Below are positions 40,996 through 50,239 of a DNA stretch of 64,000 nucleotides, in pieces (position 1 is the first letter of the stretch; each line of letters starts with the position of its first letter). Made by a program: the position numbers and the translations under genes. Location of the stretch: NCBI GenBank assembly GCA_016789305.1, contig JAEURJ010000002.1, positions 298,079 through 362,078 on the forward strand, read 5' to 3'. The stretch comes from Anaerolineales bacterium (GTDB lineage: Bacteria; Chloroflexota; Anaerolineae; Anaerolineales; Villigracilaceae). The notes beneath the pieces are model-generated. The model saw only the letters and a program-made list of their open reading frames with translations. It had not been told where the DNA came from and ran no database searches.

Positions 40996-43212
40996 ATGCC
41001 TGACTCCCCCCGCACTCAAAAGAGACGTTTCGCGCAGGATGAAATGCCCCCGGAAGTGCAAAACGACTGGCTCCAACGGCTGGCGCGTTTTAACCTGCGC
41101 TTTGGCCGTTTTGTGCGCGATGCCATCGGCGTTCTGCTGATCGCCTTTGCGTTGATGTCTCTTTTTGCGGTGCTTGGGTTTTCAAACGAACAATCCTACC
41201 TTTTCTTGTTCGCAAATACACTTTCCGTTTGGTTTGGATGGGGAAGTGTGTTTGTCATTTTTGGGATCGGATATTTTGGATATTATCTTCTTCAGCGCAA
41301 TGCGGATGAAATTCGCTGGACGCGTTTGATTGGATTGGAACTCTCTTCACTCCTGACTTTAGGGCTGCTTGCTTTACTAATCAGCAATGACCTTCTCCAG
41401 GCAGAATCCGGCATGGGCGGTGGCCGCCTTGGTTGGGGGCTTGTCACGCTTGCGTGGAAGCTCGGGGTTGTGGGTGGGTCGTTCCTGTTGTTCATGCTCT
41501 GGGGGCTGGCAGTCATGACCGGTTTCGGTTTGTGGGCACGGTTGGAAATCTGGCTGCTTCATTTTGCTGGAGAAGCTCCTCCTGTTGTCATTGCCACACC
41601 TGTTCCTGAACAAATGGAACAAAAGCTGGAGGAAGAGCCGTCAAAAGTTGTTGTCGCCCCCAAAAAGAAAGCCCCGCCGATTCCACCAGAGTTCCGCACT
41701 TCTCTAAAAGCTGCGGATAAAAAAGAAGAGAAATCTGTCAAAGCGCCGCCGCGCGGAGAGGATTTGCCCTCGCTTCAAGTTTTGCTTGCTGATACGGCTG
41801 TTCGTGCCGATGAACGGACGATCAATCAAACAGCCGGGTTGATCATGAAAACCCTTGCAGAGTTTGGCATTCCTGCCACAGTGATCGGATATCGCGTCGG
41901 TCCGGCTGTGACTCAATTTGCCGTGCAGCCGGGTTTCATCAAAAAGCCCGGCACCGATGAAGAAGATGCGCAGCAAATGAAAGTTCGTGTGGCGCAAATC
42001 GCTTCACTGGAGAAGGATATCGCTTTGGCGCTATCCGCCCAACGATTAAGAATCGAGGCGCCCGTCCCCGGTAAGCCATACGTCGGCATTGAAGTTCCCA
42101 ACACGCAAAGCACGATCGTGCGGATGAGGACTTTGTTGGAATCCGAAGCATTTTATAAAGTGGGGGCCCCGTTGACCATTGGCATTGGCCGTGATGTTTC
42201 GGGGAATCCCGTGGTTGCCGACCTGGCACGTATGCCTCACATGTTGATCGCGGGTGCAACGGGTTCTGGTAAATCGGTTTGTATCACCTCGATCGCGGCC
42301 TGTCTTGCGATGAACAACACGCCCGAAGATCTGCGCATGGTAATGATCGACTCGAAAATGGTGGAGTTGATCCGTTTCAACGGCCTGCCGCATTTATATG
42401 GGAAAGTGGAAACCAATCTCGAACGAATTCTCGGCGTGCTTCGCTGGGTGGTTTCGGAAATGGAACATCGCTATCGATTGCTTGAGTCGGCACATGCCCG
42501 TGATCTTGATTCGTATAATCGCAAGATTTCCAGAAAAGTCGATGCGAAGCCTTTGCCGCGTATTGTGGTAATGATCGATGAGCTTGCTGATCTGATGATG
42601 TCGGCCCCCGATCAAACGGAACATAATCTGGTGCGTCTCGCACAAATGGCACGTGCTACGGGAATTCACCTGGTCGTTGCTACACAGCGTCCATCCACCG
42701 ATGTGGTGACGGGTTTGATCAAAGCCAACTTCCCATCGCGCTTGGCATTTGCAGTAGCTTCCGGCATCGATAGTCGTGTCATCCTCGATTACACCGGCGC
42801 GGAGTCTTTGCTTGGTAAAGGCGATATGCTTTTCCTGAATCCTGAAGTGGGTAATCCCATCCGTGCTCAAGGTGTGATGATCACTGACATGGAAATTGAA
42901 CGTATTATTTCCCACTGGCAAAAGACGATTGAAAAATCGAATGAGCCGCCGCCATGGGAGCAGTTGTTACGCGAGCCCGAAGAAAATGAAGATGACGGCT
43001 TGATCGAACAGGCGATTTCCATTGTGCGCAGTAGTCAGCGCGCCTCCGCCTCTCTTTTGCAGCGCAGATTGCGGATCGGTTATCCGCGCGCGGCACGTTT
43101 GCTCGATCAATTGGAAGAGATGAACGTTGTTGGTCCGTCTCTGGGCGGCGGCAAGGAACGTGATGTTTTGCTTGGCCCTGAAGATGCTTTTGAAGAGAAC
43201 GCTGCCGAATAA
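40996..43212 (+). CDS. ftsK: DNA translocase FtsK/SpoIIIE
   Basis: A 738-residue translocase that pumps chromosomal DNA through the division septum. Four membrane helices lie in residues 35-185, followed by a short Lys/Pro/Glu-rich linker. The alpha/beta motor carries Walker A GATGSGKS (about residue 420) and the Walker B region IVVMIDELADLMM (about 523). The C-terminal gamma winged-helix (about 670-735, QRRLRIGYPRAARLLDQLEE) reads orientation sequences. The linker is short compared with E. coli FtsK and similar to SpoIIIE. The gene is followed after 12 bases by a phospholipid synthesis gene. Confidence 0.95.
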   Translation: MPDSPRTQKRRFAQDEMPPEVQNDWLQRLARFNLRFGRFVRDAIGVLLIAFALMSLFAVLGFSNEQSYLFLFANTLSVWFGWGSVFVIFGIGYFGYYLLQRNADEIRWTRLIGLELSSLLTLGLLALLISNDLLQAESGMGGGRLGWGLVTLAWKLGVVGGSFLLFMLWGLAVMTGFGLWARLEIWLLHFAGEAPPVVIATPVPEQMEQKLEEEPSKVVVAPKKKAPPIPPEFRTSLKAADKKEEKSVKAPPRGEDLPSLQVLLADTAVRADERTINQTAGLIMKTLAEFGIPATVIGYRVGPAVTQFAVQPGFIKKPGTDEEDAQQMKVRVAQIASLEKDIALALSAQRLRIEAPVPGKPYVGIEVPNTQSTIVRMRTLLESEAFYKVGAPLTIGIGRDVSGNPVVADLARMPHMLIAGATGSGKSVCITSIAACLAMNNTPEDLRMVMIDSKMVELIRFNGLPHLYGKVETNLERILGVLRWVVSEMEHRYRLLESAHARDLDSYNRKISRKVDAKPLPRIVVMIDELADLMMSAPDQTEHNLVRLAQMARATGIHLVVATQRPSTDVVTGLIKANFPSRLAFAVASGIDSRVILDYTGAESLLGKGDMLFLNPEVGNPIRAQGVMITDMEIERIISHWQKTIEKSNEPPPWEQLLREPEENEDDGLIEQAISIVRSSQRASASLLQRRLRIGYPRAARLLDQLEEMNVVGPSLGGGKERDVLLGPEDAFEENAAE

Positions 43213-43224
43213 AAGGATGCCACT

Positions 43225-43869
43225 GTGAATCAAACTCCCAATCCGAATTTAACGTTTTCCGATCGAATGCGCCTGCTCTTCAAAAAAATTCTTGACCCAA
43301 TTGGCGCCTTCTTGAATCGCACCGGTCTCACGCCGAATGCCATTACCCTGCTTGGATTGTTGGGCACCACGATTGGCGCCTATATTCTTTCACAGGGAAA
43401 TATGTTCTGGGGCGGCGTGGTTCTTTTTCTTTCAGTGATCGTGGATGTATTTGACGGAACCATGGCCCGTCTGCGCGGCGAGCCGAGTGATTTCGGCGCA
43501 TTTGTCGATTCGGTCAGCGACCGCTATGCGGAGTTCATCACGTTTGGCGGTTTGCTGTATTATTTTTTGACTCAGCAAAACTATCCTGGCGTGGTGATAA
43601 CGTTTGCGGCCACAGCAGGTTCGGTGTTGGTATCTTACGTCAAGGCCCGCGCTGAAGGGCTTGGCTTTACGGCCAAGGTTGGCATCCTCACGCGCTTCGA
43701 ACGTTATTTTGTTTTGATCCCTTTGTTGGTTTTTAATCAACCGTTTCTTGCGGTTTGTGTGATCGCAGTTCTCGGAAATATCACTGCATTTCAACGCATT
43801 TTCCATGTGCGTACTCAGGGGCATGAGCGCATGAAAAAAGCCAGAGAAAATAAGCAATATATCCAATAG
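43225..43869 (+). CDS. CDP-alcohol phosphatidyltransferase
   Basis: A 214-residue integral membrane enzyme with the complete signature DG..AR........G...D...D, seen as DGTMARLRGEPSDFGAFVDS followed by VSD. It joins a CDP-diacylglycerol (or related CDP-lipid) to an alcohol phosphate in phospholipid head-group synthesis. The acceptor (glycerol-3-phosphate, inositol phosphate or other) cannot be told. The start is GTG behind AAAAGGATG. It lies one base before the lgt gene, forming a membrane-lipid pair. Confidence 0.9.
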   Translation: MNQTPNPNLTFSDRMRLLFKKILDPIGAFLNRTGLTPNAITLLGLLGTTIGAYILSQGNMFWGGVVLFLSVIVDVFDGTMARLRGEPSDFGAFVDSVSDRYAEFITFGGLLYYFLTQQNYPGVVITFAATAGSVLVSYVKARAEGLGFTAKVGILTRFERYFVLIPLLVFNQPFLAVCVIAVLGNITAFQRIFHVRTQGHERMKKARENKQYIQ

Positions 43870-43870
43870 T

Positions 43871-44668
43871 ATGGATGGCATTTATCTGGGCTCCATCCTG
43901 CTTCGCTGGAACGGCCTGCTCATTATGGCGGGTGTGGCATTGGGTGGGATGCTTGCTTCCCGAGAGGCCAAACACCGCGGATATGATTCAGAAGTTATCC
44001 TGGATTTGATCCTGCCCATGATGATTTGGGGGACGTTATTCGCCCGCCTTTGGCATGTATTCACCCCGCCTCTTTCTTCGGTTCAGCTTGGTCTGACCAC
44101 CCAGCATTATCTAACCCATCCACTGGATCTTCTCTCCATTTGGACCGGGGGGCTCGGGTTTCCCGGAGCATTAATCGGGGGCTTGATCGCCTTATTTCTT
44201 TTCTGTCGTATTCACGGATTTAATTTTGGTGAACTTGCCGATATTATTGCACCTTCGATTGCATTGGGCCAGGCAGTTGGCAGGTTGGGGAATTATTTCA
44301 ATCAAGAATTGTATGGTTTGCCTACAGCCGTAGCGTGGAAAATATTCATTTCGCCCGAGCATCGCCTCGGTGGGTATGAAGCGATTGAGTATTATCATCC
44401 TTTGTTTGCCTATGAAATCATCCTTACCCTTGCCAGCCTTGTCATGCTATTGTGGGTTTCAAGACGATTTGCCGAGAAGCTTAAGGCCGGTGATTTATTC
44501 CTGTTTTATTTGTTCAGCATGTCCATCTCTCGTTTTCTGCTTGAATTTTTGCGATTGGATGTCGCTCTTGTAAACGGGGTAAATATTAATCAAGCCTTTA
44601 TGGTTGTGATCGCAGTTTCTGTGGCGCTGTATTTCACCGCGCGAAGAGGTGCTGTACAAAAATTGTAA
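43871..44668 (+). CDS. lgt: Prolipoprotein diacylglyceryl transferase
   Basis: A 265-residue membrane enzyme that transfers diacylglycerol from phosphatidylglycerol to the lipobox Cys, the step before LspA. The family signature GQAVGRLGNYFNQELYG is present, as are HGFNFGELADIIAPSIALG upstream and the seven-helix layout. It works with the two LspA copies encoded at 27989-29088 and on lipoproteins such as those at 17693 and 49545. The start is one base after the upstream stop codon; no Shine-Dalgarno is evident, so translational coupling is likely. Confidence 0.94.
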   Translation: MDGIYLGSILLRWNGLLIMAGVALGGMLASREAKHRGYDSEVILDLILPMMIWGTLFARLWHVFTPPLSSVQLGLTTQHYLTHPLDLLSIWTGGLGFPGALIGGLIALFLFCRIHGFNFGELADIIAPSIALGQAVGRLGNYFNQELYGLPTAVAWKIFISPEHRLGGYEAIEYYHPLFAYEIILTLASLVMLLWVSRRFAEKLKAGDLFLFYLFSMSISRFLLEFLRLDVALVNGVNINQAFMVVIAVSVALYFTARRGAVQKL

Positions 44669-44743
44669 GGTCTCTGTGAGGATGGGCGGGTAAGTTGGGG
44701 AATACAATGAACGCCAGACTTTATACAACTCTAGGATGAATTT

Positions 44744-45679
44744 ATGATCGAAACACATGATTTAAGTAAACAGTTCCACGATTTTTGGGCCGTGGATGGA
44801 ATTAACCTTTCCGTGCAAGCCGGACAAATATTGGCATTATTGGGCCAAAACGGTGCAGGGAAGACAACCACTGTTCGCATGTTGACCGCTTTATTAAACC
44901 CGACTCGCGGCTGGGCACGCGTGGCTGGATATGATGTTGTAAAAAATGGACGGGATGTTCGTGCTTCGATCGGTGTGTTAACCGAACAGCATGGCCTGTA
45001 CACACGCATGAGCGCAAATGAATATCTTGAGTTTTTTGGTCAGGTATATGGTTTGGATCCCTCCCATCGCACCCAACGCCGTGACCAGCTGCTCGAATAT
45101 TTTGGCCTCGCTGAAGCAGCACAACGCCGCATCGGTGAATATTCGAAGGGAATGCGCCAAAAGCTGGCGTTGGCCCGCGCCATGATGCACGACCCAGGTG
45201 TGTTGCTGCTTGATGAACCAACTTCCGCCATGGACCCCGAATCAGCACGTTTGGTGCGAGACGAGATCGCGCGCTTGAAATCCTCAAAGCGAACGTTGGT
45301 TTTGTGCTCCCATAATTTGACGGAAGTTGAATCTCTTGCAGATCAGATCGCCATTATTTATCGAGGGAGAATTTTGAAAATAGGAACTCTCGATCAATTG
45401 AAGATCGATGTATTGGGTACGCCGGAATATGAAATTAAATTTGCATGGGACTGGGACTCCAGCGGCTTGGAACTCCCGTCCGGGGCGAATCTTCTTTCTC
45501 GAACAGCAAACAGTCTGAAGGTTCGCATCGAACGACCTCAGGAAATAAATCCAATTCTGATGAATCGCCTGTCTTCACTATCCGCACCCGTAATGGCCTT
45601 TCAGGAAGAACCTCGCTCACTTGAACAGGTATATCTAAAAGTGATGTCTGATGCAAAGGGGAATACCAATGTTCACTAA
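44744..45679 (+). CDS. ABC transporter ATP-binding protein
   Basis: A 311-residue ABC ATPase of the exporter type. Walker A is GQNGAGKTT, the signature is YSKGMRQKLALARAMM, and Walker B is VLLLDEPTSAMDP followed by the switch His in LVLCSHNLTEVE. The C-terminal 75 residues are the accessory region common in DrrA/CcmA-like ATPases. AGGATG precedes the ATG. It overlaps the permease gene by 11 bases and energises that protein. Confidence 0.92.
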   Translation: MIETHDLSKQFHDFWAVDGINLSVQAGQILALLGQNGAGKTTTVRMLTALLNPTRGWARVAGYDVVKNGRDVRASIGVLTEQHGLYTRMSANEYLEFFGQVYGLDPSHRTQRRDQLLEYFGLAEAAQRRIGEYSKGMRQKLALARAMMHDPGVLLLDEPTSAMDPESARLVRDEIARLKSSKRTLVLCSHNLTEVESLADQIAIIYRGRILKIGTLDQLKIDVLGTPEYEIKFAWDWDSSGLELPSGANLLSRTANSLKVRIERPQEINPILMNRLSSLSAPVMAFQEEPRSLEQVYLKVMSDAKGNTNVH

Positions 45680-47099
45680 GCTAAAGCCTGTATTTATCAT
45701 TGCCGGTCGGGAGTTGAAAGATCAATTCCGGGATTGGCGCGTGCTTGCCCCCATGGCCGTGCTGGTTTTGTGTTTCCCGATCTTGATGAATGCATTTGCC
45801 CAGCAGTCTGTTGACTTTTTGAATCGATACAATGCCAATTTGATCATAGACCGTCTTGTTCCGTTTTCGATCTTGATCATTGGATTCTTTCCCATCACGG
45901 TATCGTTGGTGGTCGCCCTGGAAGCCTTTGTCGGCGAGAAGGAGCGCGGCACGATTGAGCCGATCCTGAGTTCACCTTTGGAAGATTGGCAGATTTATTT
46001 TGGAAAATTATTGGTGGGTGTTGCAACACCCCTGATTGCCAGCTATCTTTCCTTTGGCTTGTACATGTTACTGGTAATTCGGCGTGACCTGACCCTCCCA
46101 TCTTCACTTACCATCATTCAATTGATTTTATTAACAACCGCACACGCCTTTTTGATGGTGAGTGCTGCTATTGTGATTTCGGTTCAGTCCACATCTGTCA
46201 AAGCAGCCAATCTCCTGGCTTCCTTCATTGTGATCCCTGTTGCGATTCTTATGCAAGGCGAGGCCGGGATGTTATTTTGGGGAAATGATAATGTTTTGTG
46301 GTGGGCCGTTCTTGGCGTGACGATTGTTGCGCTTCTTCTAATTCGCCTGGGGTTGGCTCATTTCCAACGCGAATACCTCCTTGGCCGCGAGATCGATGCG
46401 GTCAATCTTCGCTGGTTGTGGCACACATTTTGGAGGAACTTTTTGGGTGGAGCGCGTTCAGTGCCGGACTGGTATCGTTCTGTGGTTGGGCCGTCATTCA
46501 AAAAAATAGTACCATCCATTTTTGCACTTCTATTGGTGGCGACAGTAAGTGTTTTGTTGAGTTATATGTGGGTAATGAAAAACATGCCTGCTATTCTAGA
46601 GTCCGCTCCAAAAGATCAGATCGCCAGATTTACACAAAATCTTCGTGAGACTCCTGATTTAAAGGAGATTCGTGAGAAAGTAAGTGCTCCCTATTTGTTC
46701 CTTAATAACACCCGCGCTGTCTTTGTGATTTTCCTGGCAGGTGTTGTTTCGTTTAGCGTCTTGGGGGTTTTGGCTTATATGTTGAATATCGCATTGATCG
46801 GCGGGTTGTTTGGCGTGGTCCAATTACTTGGAATCCCGGCGTGGCCGCTCTTTATCGGTGGTGTGTTGCCGCACGGTATTTTCGAAATTCCCGCACTCAT
46901 CGCTGGCAGCGCCGCCATGCTGTATTTTGGAGTTTCCTTTGTGACCCCGCAAACCGGCAGATCATTTGGTGAAGCGGGTATCGAATTATTTGCGGATTGG
47001 TGCAAGATCTTTGTGGGGATCGTGGTGCCTTTGATGGCGATTGCCGCTGTAATAGAAACCTACATTACCCCGCATATTTTGATCAATATACTGAATTAG
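45669..47099 (+). CDS. ABC-2 permease fused to a SpoIIM-like domain
   Basis: A 476-residue membrane protein. Residues 1-260 are an ABC-2 type permease with the coupling-region motif EAFVGEKERGTIEPILSSPL. After a linker with one more helix (about 275-295), residues 340-476 resemble the SpoIIM/DUF95 family, with FLNNTRAVFVIFLAGVVSF, NIALIGGLFG and the hallmark PHGIFEIPALIAGSAAM. AAAGGGG is well spaced for the ATG at 45669, and an earlier ATG at 45651 is less suited. Fusion of the two usually separate families is unusual. The transported substrate is unknown. Confidence 0.82.
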   Translation: MFTKLKPVFIIAGRELKDQFRDWRVLAPMAVLVLCFPILMNAFAQQSVDFLNRYNANLIIDRLVPFSILIIGFFPITVSLVVALEAFVGEKERGTIEPILSSPLEDWQIYFGKLLVGVATPLIASYLSFGLYMLLVIRRDLTLPSSLTIIQLILLTTAHAFLMVSAAIVISVQSTSVKAANLLASFIVIPVAILMQGEAGMLFWGNDNVLWWAVLGVTIVALLLIRLGLAHFQREYLLGREIDAVNLRWLWHTFWRNFLGGARSVPDWYRSVVGPSFKKIVPSIFALLLVATVSVLLSYMWVMKNMPAILESAPKDQIARFTQNLRETPDLKEIREKVSAPYLFLNNTRAVFVIFLAGVVSFSVLGVLAYMLNIALIGGLFGVVQLLGIPAWPLFIGGVLPHGIFEIPALIAGSAAMLYFGVSFVTPQTGRSFGEAGIELFADWCKIFVGIVVPLMAIAAVIETYITPHILINILN

Positions 47100-47172
47100 G
47101 GGAATGGGGTGCTCCAATGGTGCATTTTTGAACTTCAACGATTTTGTAGTATTCAAACCATTTGATTTGGGA

Positions 47173-47178
47173 TAAGAT
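47173..47178 (+). promoter_or_regulatory. -10-like box for a possible leaderless MBL transcript
   Basis: TAAGAT ends 7 bases before the ATG at 47186, which has no Shine-Dalgarno. No good -35 box is found, so the call is weak by itself. Confidence 0.3.
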
Positions 47179-47185
47179 AGATAGT

Positions 47186-48028
47186 ATGCCAAAAGTAATT
47201 ATTCTTGGATCCTCCAATGCGGTGCCGACTCTCAAAGCGGAAAACACGCATATGGTTGTGATCGGGGAGAACCGCACTGTACTTGTGGATTGTGTATCCA
47301 ATCCGATGGTAAGGCTTGAACAGGCTGGCGTGGACTTTCACGACCTGACCGATATTATTGTCACCCATTTTCATCCCGATCATGTTTCCGGTCTTCCACT
47401 TTTGCTGATGGATATGTGGTTGCTGGGCCGTAAGGAGCCGATCAACATTTACGGCTTGCCTCATGCCATTGACCGCGTTGAAACCATGATGGGGTTGTAT
47501 AACTGGAGTGAATGGCCTAACTTTTTCCCGGTTGTGTTTTCCCGTCTGCCTGACAGTGAATTGACCACGGTTTTGGATTGCTCTGATTTCCTGATCAAAT
47601 CATCTCCGGTTCATCACATGATTCCCGCGATTGGTCTGAGATTCGAGTTCAAGAATAGCAATAAGATTTTGGCCTATTCATGTGACACAGAGCCATGTGA
47701 TGAGGTGGTTCGCCTGAGTAAAGGTGCGAATGTGTTGATCCACGAGGCGACAGGTGAATCATTTGGTCATTCCTCTGCACGACAGGCAGGGGAGGCCGCA
47801 ACGAAGGCCGGAGTTGGCAGGCTATATCTGATCCACTATCTAACAGGAAAATTTGCAAAGGGAAATCTGATCGCCGAAGCTGGCGAAACTTTTAATGGGG
47901 AGGTGAAACTGGCAAAAGACTTTATGGTGTTGGATTTTGATAAAAGAATGCCCCTCTCCCATTTTGGAAGAGGGACAAAAGACAGTAATATAAATCGCCA
48001 CAAGTGGGAAAGTACTTCAGAGCCTTAA
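47186..48028 (+). CDS. MBL-fold metallo-hydrolase, RNase Z-like
   Basis: A 280-residue metallo-beta-lactamase fold protein. The metal motif is THFHPDH; further ligands are likely in SSPVHHMI, SCDTEPCDE and LIHEATG, as in RNase Z/ElaC-type and lactonase-type enzymes. The C-terminal 30 residues (from DKRMPLSHFGRG) do not look like part of the fold and are encoded by an inserted hairpin repeat (47952-47974). The start at 47186 gives the expected N-terminal strand MPKVIILGSS. No Shine-Dalgarno is visible. tRNA 3' processing or another phosphodiester hydrolysis is possible. Confidence 0.82.
   Translation: MPKVIILGSSNAVPTLKAENTHMVVIGENRTVLVDCVSNPMVRLEQAGVDFHDLTDIIVTHFHPDHVSGLPLLLMDMWLLGRKEPINIYGLPHAIDRVETMMGLYNWSEWPNFFPVVFSRLPDSELTTVLDCSDFLIKSSPVHHMIPAIGLRFEFKNSNKILAYSCDTEPCDEVVRLSKGANVLIHEATGESFGHSSARQAGEAATKAGVGRLYLIHYLTGKFAKGNLIAEAGETFNGEVKLAKDFMVLDFDKRMPLSHFGRGTKDSNINRHKWESTSEP
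47952..47974. repeat. CCCTCTCC-type hairpin repeat inside the MBL gene end
   Basis: CCCTCTCCC and its near complement GGAAGAGGG flank ATTTT. CCCCTCTCCC...GGGAGAGGG hairpins are common dispersed repeats. Here one supplies part of the C-terminal tail of the MBL protein. Confidence 0.45.
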
Positions 48029-48035
48029 TCCTTGT

Positions 48036-48539
48036 TTACCACCCAGAAATATAAGGTCCCCATTCCTTATTTTCGTTGAGATGACGTCCAAAAATGTAGG
48101 AGGCGTTTGCAGGAGGTTCCTTTGGGATATGCAGTAGTCTCATGTGAACCTCTTCCACCTTCCCACCGCCTTTGCGATGGTTGCACGATGAGCAGGCTGC
48201 TACAACGTTCGTCCATGTGTGTTGACCGCCCATATGGCGCGGAATAACATGGTCGAGCGTTAGATTCCCTTCCCGTTTTCCACAATACTGACAGGTATAA
48301 TTATCGCGGCGAAACACCTCGCGGCGCGACAACTTCACGCGTGGCCGCGGTTTGTGAACCTGCGATTCAAGCCGAATGACCGAAGGGCGCGGAAGAAGTT
48401 GTGAAATTGTGCGGATGTGTCCGCGTCCGTTTACGACCATACCAGCTTTACCCGCCAGGATCAAACCAATGGCTCTGCGTGTTGAACAAACGTGAATCGG
48501 TTCAAAATTTGCATTCAGCACAAGCACAGGTTCGTGCAT
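48036..48539 (-). CDS. HNH endonuclease
   Basis: A 167-residue protein with a C-terminal HNH domain: paired zinc cysteines CQYCG and CSSCN flank LTLDHVIPRHMGGQHTWTNV. The N-terminus MHEPVLVLNANFEPIHVCS is typical of the stand-alone HNH proteins widespread in Chloroflexota, cyanobacteria and others. GGAGA is 4 bases before this ATG, so I prefer it over the ATG at 48560. It converges on the MBL gene with a 7-base gap. It is a single nuclease gene with no intein or mobile-element context here; the role is unknown. Confidence 0.88.
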   Translation of the reverse strand: MHEPVLVLNANFEPIHVCSTRRAIGLILAGKAGMVVNGRGHIRTISQLLPRPSVIRLESQVHKPRPRVKLSRREVFRRDNYTCQYCGKREGNLTLDHVIPRHMGGQHTWTNVVAACSSCNHRKGGGKVEEVHMRLLHIPKEPPANASYIFGRHLNENKEWGPYISGW

Positions 48540-48627
48540 AAGGTCTCCGCAATTTCGCATGATTATACTGCCAGTTCATTAAATCGTAGATGAGCCGCAT
48601 GAAGGGTTCATTACAGGAGTGTTCGAA

Positions 48628-49524
48628 ATGAAAGTATTAATTTCCGGTGGTACGGGTTTCCTCGGGAGGAATCTTGCCCGTTCATTAATTCATGACGGTC
48701 ATCAAGTCTACATTCTCACACGCGGCGATCATGTTCCCTCCGGTGCGCAGGCTGTGCAATGGGATGCAAAAACCACCACAGGATGGGGACATCTCGTTAA
48801 CGAAATGGATGTGGTGATTCATCTTGCCGGGAAATCGCTTTCCTCCTGGCCGTGGACTTCCGCCACCAAGCAGGCCTTTCACGATTCACGCATCCTTCCC
48901 GGGCTGGCGCTTGCTGAAGCGATCCAAAAAGCGACTCAGCGTCCAAGCCTCTTCATTCAACAATCGGGCATTAATCATTATGGCTTGAGCGGCGAACTCG
49001 CTGACGAATCCACGCCGCCTGCGGATGATTTTCTTGCCCAACTTACAGTCAGATGGGAGGAGGCAACCCAATCTTTGGAAGAAATCGGGGTTCGCCGTGT
49101 TGTCCTTCGATCAGCGGTGGTGATTGGAAAGGGGGAAGGACTCATGCCGCTCATGGCTCTGCCTGTGCAAATGTTTGTCGGTGGTTCGCTCGGCAGTGGA
49201 AACCAAGCCATGCCCTGGATTCATATCAAGGATTGGGTGGGAGCTGTGCGGCATTTGATCGATAACAAAAATGCGCGGGGGGCATATAATCTGATTGCAC
49301 CCACGCCCACTTCCAACGCAGATTTCAATCGGGCCTTGGCTGAAGTGCTGCACCGGCCTTACTGGTTTCCCGTCCCCGCCTTTTTGATGCGAAACCTTTT
49401 GGGTGAAATGAACGTCTTGATTCTCGAAGGCAGGTTTTCCCAGCCTAAACGGTTGACTGAGTCTGGGTATCAGTTTCAGTTTTCGGCGGCGCGTGAAGCG
49501 TTCCATGATCTTTATCGAAAATAG
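48628..49524 (+). CDS. TIGR01777-family SDR/epimerase-like protein
   Basis: A 298-residue extended-SDR protein of the YfcH/TIGR01777 type. The Rossmann motif is ISGGTGFLGRNLARSL, followed by VVIHLAGKSLSSWPWT, the FIQQSGINHYG segment in place of the usual catalytic Tyr region, and WIHIKDWVGAVRHLI. The family is conserved but functionally unassigned, sometimes linked to division or cell-surface sugars. AGGAG (48615-48619) sets the start at 48628. Confidence 0.88.
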   Translation: MKVLISGGTGFLGRNLARSLIHDGHQVYILTRGDHVPSGAQAVQWDAKTTTGWGHLVNEMDVVIHLAGKSLSSWPWTSATKQAFHDSRILPGLALAEAIQKATQRPSLFIQQSGINHYGLSGELADESTPPADDFLAQLTVRWEEATQSLEEIGVRRVVLRSAVVIGKGEGLMPLMALPVQMFVGGSLGSGNQAMPWIHIKDWVGAVRHLIDNKNARGAYNLIAPTPTSNADFNRALAEVLHRPYWFPVPAFLMRNLLGEMNVLILEGRFSQPKRLTESGYQFQFSAAREAFHDLYRK

Positions 49525-49544
49525 TCCCAAAGGAGAAAATTCAA

Positions 49545-50216
49545 ATGAAGCGTTTGATCATATTAACAAGTCTTATCCTTGCGGCGTGTGCACCGGGCAC
49601 CCCCGTTGTTGTTTTGCCGCAATTTGTCGATAGCGGAGCAACGGCTTATATCGACCCATCTTATCCAACAGCCCAGGTTGCCATTCAATCTCCGAATCAG
49701 ACCGCAAGTGGATTCAATGTAAATATCAATAATGCCTGGATGGACGGAAAGAATGTTAATGCCAATGTCTGTTACAGCTTGCCTGACGGTTCAGACTGGT
49801 CCATTTATGCTGCAAGTTTAAATTACGGCGGAACCGTTCTGGATATTTATGGGACCACGCTGCTCAGCCTTCAGGAGCCTGCCAACGGCCAGCCCGGATT
49901 GCGCTGCGATACGATCACGTTTGTAGTGGCTCCCGATGCCGACCTGACCAACGCGATCATCACCATTGATTCGTTTGGTACCGCTCCGCTTACAGGTGAA
50001 TATTGTTCTGTTTACATGCCGAAGATCCAACAAACACTATCCGAACGAGGCATTGGAATCACTTTGCAATGTGCAGGTGAAGCCGGTGCTGAAACCATGA
50101 CGATCGCGAGCTTCCCGCCGGAGATGACCCAACAACAGGCGGAGGAGATCGTTTACAGCGACGAATTTTTCACGGTCAAGGGTCCGTGGAGTTTCTCCTT
50201 CAATTTGGCACAATAA
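49545..50216 (+). CDS. Lipoprotein of unknown function
   Basis: A 223-residue lipoprotein with the signal peptide MKRLIILTSLILAACAPG (lipobox LAAC). The mature part is beta-rich, with four cysteines (NVCYSLPDG, LRCDT, GEYCSVY and LQCAGE) that could form two disulfides. It ends in a helical segment (MTQQQAEEIVYSDEFF). AAAGGAG precedes the ATG. No family is recognised. Its last codons overlap the -35 box of the tyrS leader promoter. Confidence 0.82.
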   Translation: MKRLIILTSLILAACAPGTPVVVLPQFVDSGATAYIDPSYPTAQVAIQSPNQTASGFNVNINNAWMDGKNVNANVCYSLPDGSDWSIYAASLNYGGTVLDIYGTTLLSLQEPANGQPGLRCDTITFVVAPDADLTNAIITIDSFGTAPLTGEYCSVYMPKIQQTLSERGIGITLQCAGEAGAETMTIASFPPEMTQQQAEEIVYSDEFFTVKGPWSFSFNLAQ

Positions 50217-50233
50217 AATTCCTGTTGTATAAT
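50205..50233 (+). promoter_or_regulatory. Promoter of the tyrS leader
   Basis: TTGGCA (50205-50210), a 17-base spacer and TATAAT (50228-50233). The -35 box lies inside the end of the lipoprotein gene. The -10 box ends 6 bases before the leader ATG at 50240, so the transcript should start at or next to that ATG. Confidence 0.85.
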
Positions 50234-50239
50234 AGCGCC

